DNA from: Schistosoma haematobium
Lineage: Eukaryota; Platyhelminthes; Trematoda; Strigeidida; Schistosomatidae
Length of the DNA: 64,000 nt
NCBI RefSeq assembly: GCF_000699445.3
Contig: NC_067197.1
Span: forward strand, 10,670,152 to 10,734,151
Reading direction: 5' to 3'
Numbering within the stretch: the first letter of the stretch is position 1; the number at the start of each line of letters is the position of its first letter. The notes beneath the pieces were generated by a model. The model had not been told where the DNA came from. It saw nothing but the letters and a program-made list of their open reading frames with translations, and searched no databases. Below are positions 22,620-34,900 of this stretch, piece after piece. The position numbers were made by a program, and so were the translations under genes.

Positions 22620-24500
22620 CCTGCAGTCAATCAGCTAGCTACAAAATAGGACCAGGCACACATATTCATCGGTCCAAGTTGCCACACCTCATTAGCACAA
22701 AATAAACAGGAAGAGAGAATTAGTTCGTGGAAAGGAAAATATAAAGCAAGTTTAAACCCATAGTTTAAGAGAAGACAAATAGTGTGTACACCTACGCCAT
22801 CGTGATCGATTCTGAGCCACGTCACCCAGAGTCCCCAACCATTGGTTACGGTAGTCGCGCGGACCCAAACCAAATAGTCTGCATCTACCAAAATGGCTCA
22901 GACTGGAAGTTAGTGACATCAAGCACTGATGCCACGTTTTGGTTTGGCCGACCTTAACTTTCTTACAACCAACCCCAACACTAGTCAGCATTGCGCGTCG
23001 TGCTAGTCGGTATTCGGACATACGTAACGTGTGGCCCAACCATCTCATCCGGTGAACATTTAGAACCTTACCAACTGACGTAGCATTATTCCCCAATACC
23101 CTGCGTCTAACCTCAATATTACTTATCGAGATCGTCACACTCACACTTGACTTTTTAATTCCATTTTTTTGTTAGTCTGAAAAGCTGTCTGGTATTATCC
23201 AAGGCTGCTGCATTTTCCATCTCTACTGCTTTCGTTGCTCACCACTGCTCACGGTCGTTCATTAGACTTTTGATTCGGAACCAGACGGGATGAGTTTACG
23301 GGAATCTATCAATGCAATAAACTTAGTAGAAATCCACTGGTTTCCATGGAACATTTGGGTCAGCCTACTTTTCAGAAATGTCTAAATGTGGCCTCAATTG
23401 TTCGTAGAATCTATTTTCGGCTTTCTCGTCACTCAATTCAATTCGGATGGGTCATCTTTATGTGGTTTTCTGCACCCAGTGTAGCGCAAGCGGATGCGTG
23501 CTCGTATTAGAGCATGATCAGAGCCCAAACAGGTATTACAGATCGAGCGACAACATTCTATCGAGCCTCTCCAACAATGACTGATGGAAATATGGTCTAA
23601 TTGAGTCCAACGCTGGTCTGGCGTAGGGGGTCGCCATGTTACACGATGTACCTCCTTATACTTTTAATTATTGTTTACGAAAAATAAACGATCGCCTGAT
23701 CTCAGTTGCAACAGATGGTCACCACTATATGCCGAATAAGCCAGAGCACGAAAATACCTGTCCAAATGTCTTTCTATTTGGTTTAGGCTACCTATTTGGG
23801 CATCAGTCACCTGCTACAGTCTCTTTGTCTGAGCATTTAGCTTATTGAGTAGCTTAGAAAGCATTCCATAAAAGTCATCTATCACTTCATACAGACCGCA
23901 GTGAGTAGGAGCGTAGGAAGAAATGACGAAACGGTAACGACGTGTGTCCTTATCCTTCCGAGTTCTCACAAAGCCATTTAACCGAACAGAACATAGGCGA
24001 CTGTTAAAAGGGATCCATTCTAATAGTGTTTGTTCTGCCGTCGTACTTAGTGCTATGCCTACACCCGCCAGTTCACGGGGACTAGCCATCGGGTAGCCAG
24101 ATACACAAAGGGTGTATCTCGTCGGCTCTTATGCGAGTAGTTTTCGTGTTAGATCAGTACTTATTGGGATACAACGTCAGAAACGGATATCCGTGGAATA
24201 AGGCGAGGTGTGCATTTTTAGGGTGGATGTTTTTTAACCCCATTCTTGCTTTTGGGAAAGCGGCATCGCTGTTATGCCGGTTGTCTGAAAACGCTTTATT
24301 ACCGTCACACATCCGTACAGACAGAAGTACGACTTCCCCCTCGGACCTTGGGTTTGCTGCTTCTAGTCTTACCGCTCTACAATCGACCTCTCTGGCATCG
24401 TAGGACCTTCGAGGAAGATTGTTTCAGCCAGTATAGCCCGGTCAGTTCTCTACGATGACCAAGCCTGATCGCCACGTCAAGGCGGCAGCAACGGTCACGC
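22620..24500 (-). mobile_element. RTE-like family D element (D3) lacking the RT
   Basis: Minus-strand element with a leader at 24,500-24,290 similar to that of A1, then an endonuclease part (AGVGIALSTTAEQTLLEWIP, NSRLCSVRLNGFVRTRKDKD, SSYAPTHCG) and near 23,600-23,460 RWTQLDHISISHCWRGSIE and GSDHALIRARIRL. A linker (MNDREQW, LDNTRQLFRLTKK) at 23,290-23,170 runs directly into the C-terminal domain [18 protein letters not shown] at 23,130, so the whole reverse transcriptase is deleted. The tail lies beside a GTCA repeat near 22,625. Confidence 0.8.
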
Positions 24501-25639
24501 TTCTAGGAACTGATAAATGAGAGATTGCTTGCAGTAAATTGATCATGTATGTGAGGTGGCATGTTGGGACTCATCAAAAATTGGTGTAGTAACGATGATT
24601 CGTCTTTTGTTGTTAGCTTTACTCAAGTCAGGCTGGTTAGTTGTTGTCTGCCGCTGCACTTGTGGTTATAGATCGTAAGATGTTTGAAGAAGTGAAACTA
24701 TTTTTACTGTTAATAACAACTGCCTGACATTTCTGGGAATCCTGTACTACTGGCAGAATTTCTAATCACGTATTATAACCTTTGATTGTTTTAATAAATT
24801 GAGTATCGAGCTGTTTGGTTGTTTTGGCTTAGTAGGGGTAAAAAAGTTGTAGAAGTCAAATTCTCATGTCTACCAGTGAGTCTGCCCTACCTCTCTTTCT
24901 CAATTCGTATCAACACTACGGCTCTACGAACGGGCATACATATACGGTATGTATGTACATATGTACGGTATGTGGAATAATATTGAACCGCAGCTAGATA
25001 ATCCCCCAAGATGAACCCGCTCTTAAATTAAAGGACAGATTACTAAATGTTGAGTAGTGGGTGAACAACTGTGAAGTTCAAAAAATGGTAACTGTGGCTA
25101 GGGAATAAATGTCATTTTTCGACTCATGCCGAAGAGGTCACATCTTGTACGTTTTTTATCTCAGTCTCGAAAGTATAATTTTTCCATTGATATTTTGTTC
25201 CTTAACTGAGAAATCTCAGAAAGCAGGAAAGTTTGATCAATAGGTTACAGTGAGCTAGTTTAGAAGTCAGTAAAAACCGTGACTTCAATTTCAGTCCCTG
25301 TGTCTGATTTCAGCCTAATGATCATATATTTTGTAGTTGGACGCCTCGATAAACACTGATAAAAACTTGAGCCGAAAAAAACAAATACTAAATGTAATGA
25401 AGATACATTTATTTTATGTATAGCGCAAATACATCACATTTTTCGGATCAACTCCGTCTTCTCATTATTCTATCGAAATTTATAAAAGGGACTAATTGCT
25501 TTAAATTTATTTTATGTCTTCATTTATGAGCAGACAATAATTTATTGGAAGACAAATAGAAGTAGTATGAAGTTGACACACTAGCTCACTCCACCAATAA
25601 TGAATAACTCACTCTTTATATAAAGTGAATAATGTAAAG
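24501..25639. other. intergenic DNA without assigned features
   Basis: Contains a short palindromic tract around 24,935-24,980 (alternating gtatgtacatatgtac) and no coding signal. Confidence 0.45.
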
Positions 25640-25806
25640 ACTGAAGGCAAGCAATTAGAGCGTAAATTGCTGAAACAAACACGGGAAGCACGCGCAGAAA
25701 TGGACATAAATATAATCAAAAGGTCATTGATGAGAGAGATAATACATGAAGATCGTGATACGCATAACAAGGTTGGAATGACACATTTACTCGGCTTAGG
25801 AAGATA
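25640..25806 (+). CDS. possible coding exon, charged coiled-coil-like
   Basis: Following AAAG at 25639 there are 55 open codons reading TEGKQLERKLLKQTREARAE and MDINIIKRSLMREIIHEDRD to a TAA at 25804-25806. The composition is rich in K, R and E and unlike the surrounding AT-rich DNA. The only candidate internal donor, GTTGGA after ACAAG, is weak. It could be an upstream exon of the plus-strand NTPase gene, a retroelement remnant or chance. I do not recognise the protein. Confidence 0.3.
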
Positions 25807-28473
25807 AGCTTCATAGAGACTTGATAAGAATTCCTGTATGACTATTTAAGCTTTCCAGTCAAATCGTCTTCGTTCACTTGAAGTAGATTGAAAATGTCAA
25901 GTGAATCACGTTAGTGTGCTTCATGGTATCAGCACCGTCATACAGCCTGACAACATGAGGCTTACAAACGTTTTTACTTAAAAGTATTTGTGAGTGGCGT
26001 TTTATGCTGCATAACAGACAGTAGTCAAAGCCTTTATTGGACAAGACTTCCATACAGTCATTAATAAACAACAACGTCAGCTAAAGTTCGACCCACATAA
26101 GCTATGAAACTGGCTCTTGTCACAAGTTTTCCAATCATCACAGATAAGTGACTGGAACATTACAGCCCATTCTTCTCAGGAAGTAGCTCCTGACGTTCAG
26201 GTACGTAGTGGAATGGTTTAATTTGCCTCAAAATTCTAATCAGTATGCTCTGAAGGTTAAACTGTAAAATGTCTGTCATCATTATTACACTCAATAAAAT
26301 TATCCAATTTAGCCATTATGAAACCGATCACGCTTATTGACTATGACGACATCTCCATGAATATACTGCTAAGTCTTTATTGTCAGAGCTGGAGAAAACA
26401 TCATCATATATCAGGATAAATATGGTTATCACATGGTATAATAATAGCAATGTGTCGTGTATCTAACAATCCGCTTCAGTCCGTCAGACTGAGAATCCTT
26501 CAAATGGCTGAAGCAGTAGCAGTTCGGATAAAAAAGGCAGATCTCTGGGTCAAAGAGAAATATGTTCAACCGGTCCCTTTACACTATCCAACTTCTGGCA
26601 TAGTTAGTTAATAACGATTTTTATGATATGATGACATAATTATGTCCATCTTCATTTTCATAGTCTAAGCGTATCTTGTTCACGCATCCTATTATTTCTA
26701 TTGTTGTTGTCATTATTATTACAACACCTGTCAACGTTTCTGAGAAATTTATTTAGCAGCCACCCACAATTACCAAGCTGTACCGAATTCATGTTATTTT
26801 ACATATTGCGTAATTTATAATTTGTAATTACATTATTATCTCATCCCCATGCTAACCATATTTATTTTGGTCATTTATCACACAAATTCATTTGACGTAT
26901 GAACTTAATCAAGTCAATACTTCATGTAAGTTATCCCGAAATTATCGACATTATTTTGTATTACGAACAATCATAAATCCACATTCTATAATTTTAAATT
27001 ATCTACTATGCCTCAAACCCGGGTATTTTCGGGATTATTAATTTGGAATTGTTGAGAGGAATACTGTTTGCTCATACATCTGTGTTTTTAAATATAAAAA
27101 ATATAGTGTTCCTGAGTAAATAGCTATTTTCCAAAGTGACTTCAGTCAAAAAATGACTAGACTGATGCAATTTGCGTCTACTATATACCAGCACATACAG
27201 AATGTTAGTGGTGGAGAGTAAAAACATACTGGTTTTCTGGTAATTTGATGGTTCTGTCCACAGGATATCACCATGTATGAACGCACAGATGCTGCTCTAT
27301 TTGCTATAAATAATGTGTCTTCCAATTTTCGTACTGAAGTTTGTAACAGACAGAAAAGCTAGGTTTTCAGGACCGTGAGATGTACAGAACACTTTCTAGT
27401 CTGTGACTCTCAACAATTGATGTTACCAATACACAGTAATTTGATAGAAGTGTGTGGTATTATTTCAACGTAAAACAAGTTTAAAGGTACAGGACAGACA
27501 ACATATTTGAACAATTATAAGAAATGGGCTGTCAAATCGATTCTGCCTAATCGGATAGTTTACTTGAACTTACTTGAAGGTGATCAGTTAAAAGTAAAGG
27601 ATAAAAGATTGACATATCTTTAAGAATCCTATAGGATAATTGATTTTCAAGAATAATGGACATTTCCAGCACATGGGAAGTGTACTTTAAACCAAAATTA
27701 TAAACTCAAGCATGTGAAATCAAAAAAAGTTAACCAATGTGACGGCCGTCATAGTTTAAAGTCAGGGAAAAATTGGTATCTCCAGGATATACCAATACAT
27801 AAAAAACGAAACAGGAGGAACACAACTGTAATTAAGTACTATCACTAGCTCTGTTCTGGATCGAAGGACAAACACGGTGTGCAAAAACAGAAATATTGGG
27901 CGGGGAAGCTAATGATCAAGAGGCAAAATTTTGGTATGGTATATAGGACAGAAATTTCGGCTTGCGTAAATGCATATCAAAAAATTTTACAAAATGATTA
28001 AAGTTACTTTTAAAAATCATACAACCTGTTTAGTTCATTAATTAAACATTCTTCGGAAAAATCCTACTGTAATATCTCAGTTCGCTTCGGAGCGAGCTGA
28101 AGAAGAGCAACCCTAAAGACACCTGAGCTACGAAGCAATAATAAACCATACTCAATCTCAAATGTTGAAATTACTACAATCTCTACAAAGCCCCTTCTCA
28201 TACTCGACCTACCTGATAGCAGTGATCTGGAAACTTTCCAGAAAAAATAAATCGTACAGAATGTGATTATGGCATGTAATATTGCTCATAAACACCTTCA
28301 TCTTAACAGAAGTCGGGTATCTTTCGTTCCGAAACAAGATTAAGCAAAGACCCTCTAAGTATATTACATGTACAACTGTTCACGAAAGTACCCTCGAAAT
28401 TCCCGACTTTATCACTAATGGCTGCTTAATCTTACTGCTTCGGAGGGTTTGATATTAAATTGAAGTAAAGTAG
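25807..28473. other. region upstream of the NTPase gene
   Basis: No exon, repeat or promoter identified. The true 5' end of the NTPase gene is probably here. Confidence 0.45.
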
Positions 28474-28920
28474 TTTTTTGGAAACACTTAAGAAGATTAA
28501 TTTCTCACACCTCAAATTTATCTCGTCAGTCTATTGTACAATCGGTTCAATATCACCATCAGACGAAACCATCTTTTTGAAGTTTGAAAGCTCAATAAAT
28601 TTAAAAGCTCAATATGTTTTCGTGTCAAAGATGAGTGAATTCGTGAACGTATTGATTTTTTGTGATCATACGGACTCGTTTTCGGTGGAGCTAGACTATT
28701 TGAGGGAAAGATTTGCAGATGATTGTGGCTCCACTAAAATAATAGCTCTTTGTGACTACTTTTCAGATCATCTAATATCGAAATATGAGCTCCTCACTGA
28801 CATATTCATTACTTTCATGGACTTAATATCAGTTCACAACATAATTGTATTTTTCGTCTCGGAATGTGCCTCTGAGTCATATAAATGTCCACCAAATAAA
28901 CCTGCAGAGTTGGATTCTTT
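28474..28920 (+). CDS. NTPase gene exon 1
   Basis: 149 codons reading LETLKKINFSHLKFISSVYC, MSEFVNVLIFCDHTDSFSVE and DIFITFMDLISVHNIIVFFV, an alternating strand-helix pattern. The frame opens just after a TAA at 28466-28468, and an AG at 28472-28473 could be the acceptor. No in-frame ATG precedes residue 50, so a short upstream exon with the start codon, or a trans-spliced leader, is likely. Confidence 0.7.
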
Positions 28921-31900
28921 GTAAGTTAAGACGCTCCATGCACTAATGACTAGCATTATGAAATCATTATTTGAATCAGATATTCCCCAAAACGGCCATT
29001 GTATAACTGAGTCCTCATTCAACTGCTATACTTTGATGGAGTTGCTGCCATTTTTTGCCTATGAACGTGTTCTGGGAACTTCGAGGTTTAAAAAAATGCT
29101 TTATTTTTTCAAGAAACCTTCAGTGAATTTTAAGGCGTAAGTTAATTCTGAGATCTCTAACATTTGTCAGAAAACTGACCATTTTATTTCGATTTTGATT
29201 TTATTGAGACTCAGTGAGTACTTAATCATACAACCAGTCATTTTGATTTGGGGAACTCTTTTGATAATAGTTCTATCCCGGATGACAAAAAAACACTTGT
29301 CAGTTTATTATTCTGCATTTTCCGTCAAATATCACCTGATGGATTGACCAGATACCTTAACTATAGTGACTTTGCATAGCTATATGTCATATATTTTGAT
29401 TGTGAAATACATTGTGCGAATGAAGCTACTGCAGAACAGTTGGACCTATAATGTTACCTTTCAAATAATTTAACATAAGCAAATCAATCTGCATTAAAGA
29501 CTCATGTTAAAGACGTAGTTGTCCTGAGGACTAAATCGCACATAAACTGAAAATCTCTGTCCTACTTATTGTACCATTTTCGAAAAATACAGACTATCTT
29601 TTGCGAGACATAATTTTTCAGTAGATTATAGACGCTTCATACCTTGAATGTTGATTAGTGGAGTGTAGAAATTTGTTTATGTTGATAAAAGGCAATTGGG
29701 TAAATATTTCCGAATGATATTTAACATGGGGTGAATACTTTTCAACCATATGTAAGTGATTTATTTGGGATACACAACTGGAAGTTTGTTAGTGGCTTTC
29801 TTTCAGTACTTGGATTGCGGAAGACACTAGAATGGAATTAAAACTCTTTACTTAGATACTTGTTGAAGTGTTTTGCATTCCCAAACCAGTTAGTAATCAT
29901 TTTGAAACCAGAATGGCTTCAGTATGTGGAATAATTTTAGTCAAAGTTATTTTTAAGTTTTAACATTCATTGGAAATAATTTTACCGACACTAACTAGTG
30001 TAGTTGCTAACTATTGTTTTATATGTTTCTTCCGGTAAATAACTGGTTTTAATTCAAAGATCTCTAACGCGACAGAACATGTTAAGATCGCTATTGTCTG
30101 GCAATGGACTAGATGTATATGATTATGAAGATTATAAATTCACTGGGTTCGTTTTAGAGAATGAATTGGTTAAGTTGAAACAAACTTCGCACTTAAGACT
30201 GCCAAGCTGCAAAAGTGGGTTTATTTTTCTTAATAAGTGCATTTTTTAAGTTTATTTTTCTGAAAAATATGCAACACTGTATACTTGAAACACTCATTTA
30301 TTTACAAACTGTTTTGACTGAGGTTTCCATCTCTTTCTGTACATGAACAACAAGAATTCTGTACCACCTAAATAACACACAGAACCCTAGAGAAAAGTTG
30401 GGCTTACTGGATTGGATATGGAAGTAATGTAGACGGAAAACATAAGTCATATCACTCAAGCCCAGTTAAATTAGATCAGATTTGTCTGCTATTTTTTCAG
30501 CTATAGTCTATCAGATGACTATTTTGTTTTTACTTCTTCATAATGCAAACAATTGTTATCAAACTTAAACGTTAGACTGTAGACAGTGCCTAAAGTAAGA
30601 AACAGACAAATGTGTTTCTAGCTTGGCGTTCGTTAGTTTAATGAAAAGATCATTCACTTAAAGAAAAAAGACTCATTCATAAATTATCATTACAATGCCA
30701 CGTTGTTTACGTCACAATCATTTCGTGGCTGAAGTTGTTTGCCGAAGGAGTATTTGTTTAATACTTTGTAAGTAATGGAGAGATGATTGATTTCCAGGTG
30801 TTAAAAGTGCTTGAAGAGGTGTCAGACGAGCAAAACGTGATAACATTGCTCATGGGACATCTTAGAATGAAATTATCTCAAAGTCAGGGTTGATTGGCAA
30901 AAAGCTATATTTGAATTATGGGTCGGTTTATTGCATAGCACAGTATTTAAGCTAGCTATTTGTCAAAGTAGGTGCCTTGTACAGTAATTCACTGCGTGAT
31001 ATGGTATGAACACGATCGATGGTCTTTGGTCAGTCTTTAGGTCATCGCAAAACAAATAGTTTGTTTAAAATAAAGTACAAGCAAAAAGAAGTTTTTTGGT
31101 TAAAAGGGTTTCTCGTATTTTAGTGAATAATACAAGAACGAAATAACAGCAGGTTCGTCATTGACTTCTTTTGTTAGCCACGTCTGATAATCTCTTAGGC
31201 CAGTGACTCAAGCCAGTTCTTGAACCCCAGCTGGGGAGCAGTGATGTACCCTTTGAACTCTCCTACGGAACTAATAATGTACTGTTACTGTTTAAGATAA
31301 AGGATATAACTGTAAGCTACTACAGAATTCCAGCATATTTTATTGGGAGCCAAACGACTTTGAGAAAAGTAACTTTCCTGGATAGATTTTTACCAAAACT
31401 TTCCATTTCCAAAGCTCCAACTTATCGCAATCATGGAATTCAAATATAGCCACTTGGTAAACGTTATGAAGCAAGATTTTACAACCTTTTCTTACGGGCT
31501 TATCGATATTGATATCAACAATACAGTTTAGAATCCACAAGAACATCAGTTTGTTTTCAGTTTCATATACAAAGACTTCCCGGTGATGCGTTTCAACTAC
31601 TTGGACTCGTATAAATAACGTAGTGACGTCAATACAACTAGCTTAGTTGTTATATTTACAGTTTGTTCCATAAGATGTATCCATTAAAATAGACCAGACA
31701 ATCCTGGTACTTGTCAGTTAGTTTTACAAATATTATCGTGATTATATTACAGACAAAAAAAACCATGGACCAGCGTCAGAGTTCGTTTTGCCGGGGCATA
31801 TCAGAAAGTTGGAGGATGTCTTAGATCGGTTTTGTTTGTCAGCATTGAATGATGAAAATGATTCAATTTCTTCGGTGAACAACATATTAGATTTGTATAT

Positions 31901-34900
31901 ACTCGAAGATTGGAGTTGTAAACTAAAAAGAAGTGATCAGAGACTAAGGTAGTATAAATAAGCTTATTAAATGCTAGTTTTGTTTGCTCTATCCGTAAAA
32001 TTGTTTGCATTAATAATTGTTGGTACAAAAAATAGACTATTATGTTAATTAGAAGTATTCGAATTCATGTACTAACTGAGGATTTCCGAAATAGTGCTAT
32101 TTAAGGATGGTAGAACTAAATGGACACAAATGAACGTGTTGCATTTAGAATTCTTAATCAATGCACAATCATGTACAAAGGAATCATCAATTAGGAAAAA
32201 TACCGCAACTACTCAATCAGTATTTGGACAGTTGATGACAACCTAGTTAGCCAGACATGTATAATCAAATAACTGTGAAAAATGAAAACTACCTGTATTA
32301 ATAAATAACGATGTTGATTCAGATAAATTAATATAAAGTAGATCTACGAAATTTGTTTCTAGAAAGAATGAACAAATATAGGCTGATTAGTCATTCTATA
32401 AAAATATGAACATAGTTAGAATGATAATCATTGTAAATTACAACTTCCCAAACTTATATCGCAACCATAAATTAATTTTTCAAAGTTAACCCCTATCTGC
32501 TCATTTTTGTTGGTTGTGTCTAATTATAAATCTGAGGGTTGGTTTAGAGATTGTGTTAATAGAAAGTGTTAAAGGACTTTCCGTATTTATGAAGCAAGAT
32601 TTTACAACCTTTTCTTACGGGCTTATCGATATTGATATCAACAATACAGTTTAGAATAACTTTGTAATACAATTATATCAGTTGACAAATCATTTGTTGA
32701 TAGTACATAAAATTAACTTCAAACAGTATCTAAGAGAAGAAATTCAAATTTTGTAAGGAGGAGGTTTTTATCGAGACATGTTTAAAATTCATCTTTTTAC
32801 ATTTCACAAAGTTTACTGATTGAGTTGACTCCCGTTTTGTCGGATGTTTTGTGCTTAAATAAAGTGGTTATTTCGTATTACTCAGTTTTCAGTTGTTCTT
32901 CTTTAATTAATAAATGTTGTAATTCTGCGTTTTTACATTGATAAATGCATTTACTCTTCAGATCCATCTTTTGCATTTAGAAACATTTCTAAAAAGTCTG
33001 AACATGATTCGTCTCGTAATCGAATTCTTCTGATATCTGGTCAACCCGGTGTCGGCAAAACACGATTTTTAACTAATTGGTTGAACAAGCGGAAATCTAA
33101 TGGTTTTACCATTATGAATGATGATATTAAAGTTAAGGAACTAATTACAATCACAGATGCTGACGAAACTACAAATAATTCGTTGAGAGCAGAATCAGAT
33201 ATCATTTTTATTGAAGAGTTTATTGAACCGGGCAAATGCAACTCAGATATATGGCAGCTGATAGATGATTTAAATCGCAAGGCTAGAACGGCACGATATA
33301 AAAATGGGTTACATTTTTAAAGCAACTTATGCATGTTGAATTACAGTAAATTCAGCGGAAGCTAATTAATGTGATTAAACTAAATTATATAAGTTATACT
33401 TCGTCATGTTCTGAAAAAGTTTAAAAGCTTGAAACCAGGGTGTTATTGAGTTTCGATTTCTCAACACTTAATTTTACTAGAATTCGAACTAAAATGAAAA
33501 AGATGTCTAGTACTTCCTGGCGATAATCTAACAGATGAAAACTGGTCCTTTTCATTTCCATACTAATACTCTGGATATCGTGCTTAAGTGACAGGAATAA
33601 AATCTTGATGACCTAATGTATGTTTATTGTCTTACATATAAGAATACATTCAACAGATAATTATATTTTGTGACATTCATACAAATACGCTTCGATAACA
33701 CTAAGGAAGGATATACCTAAAATAACTCATTCATTTTTAACTATGTTTAAAGTTTATGTTTCGTATCATTAAAGCAGCACATTTTAAGCTTGATATATAA
33801 TACGTCAGGATGAAGAATTTTTAACAGTTTGAGTTCGATCAATTATTAGGTGAATAACGTTTTTGTGGCTTTGAAATTAGCTTCATACAAAATGTTAGTT
33901 CTGTTCTAACAGTTCACATATTTCATACAGAAGTGAATAATTTCTCAATACCATTCTGAGATTTTTGCTATTGATTTCTATTAAAAAATACTTCAAAATG
34001 TTTGGTATGTTTCTTGTTTTGGATAATGTACTAGAGCTATTTTATACTGACACCTAGCTGACGAATAGAGACTTATCGACCACAACTGATCTGGCTAGTT
34101 TCATCATAACTTATTACACATGTAAAATGAGCAGTATCTTAGGGTCTATATAATCCGCATGGAACTTTAGAGTCGTGATCTGAAGAAGTTCATGCTAGTT
34201 ATAACTAGAGAATTGTGGGTCATTAAATATGACTATTTGGACGTCTGTAGATATTCAGTTCAACGTCCAGTTGAAAAGCTGTGTGATGTAACTCAATAGT
34301 GTATATTTTCATATTTACAGTATTTATGCTTTTAAAATGAAATTCGACAAATAACCACCAAGAGAGTTTTTAAACTTAAAATATATAAGTGATGACAACA
34401 AGATTTGCAGTATATACGTAACGAAGAAATCAGCTTTAAACCATTTTGTTATTAGCAATTAGTTCTCTATTAGTTATTTTCTTTTATCACAAATTATCAA
34501 TTAAACCCGCATTTTAAAATCTTTGGTAAATATACTGGTGACAGAAACTATTCGTATTCTTTTCAGAAGCGATTGTCAAAAATATTGTCCTATTAAAGGA
34601 ATTATTTACATTGTTTTGGTATTGAAATAAATAAGTTTGTATGAGGTTAATAATAGTTTTTAGCCGTTGGCTTTTGTGTTTATATACCTTTCCACTCAGT
34701 TTTTTTAGCCATATTCTCAATGTTTAGTCTTTCTCCTTTCTAATACACTATTTATAATCCTTCACTAGTTTTGTGTCGTACTAATGTTGTTTGGAAACTA
34801 GAGGAGACACATCTTTTCCAGGCTCTGCGTTAATGATGACTGACTAACTTTTGTGCTTAATTATAACTAATTGTGTACTTATTTTTTTCGATTGTACTAA

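Noticed and set aside
32962..32980. Acceptor at 32961 for NTPase exon 5
   Set aside because: It would break the phase with exon 4; the AG at 32980 restores a continuous frame.
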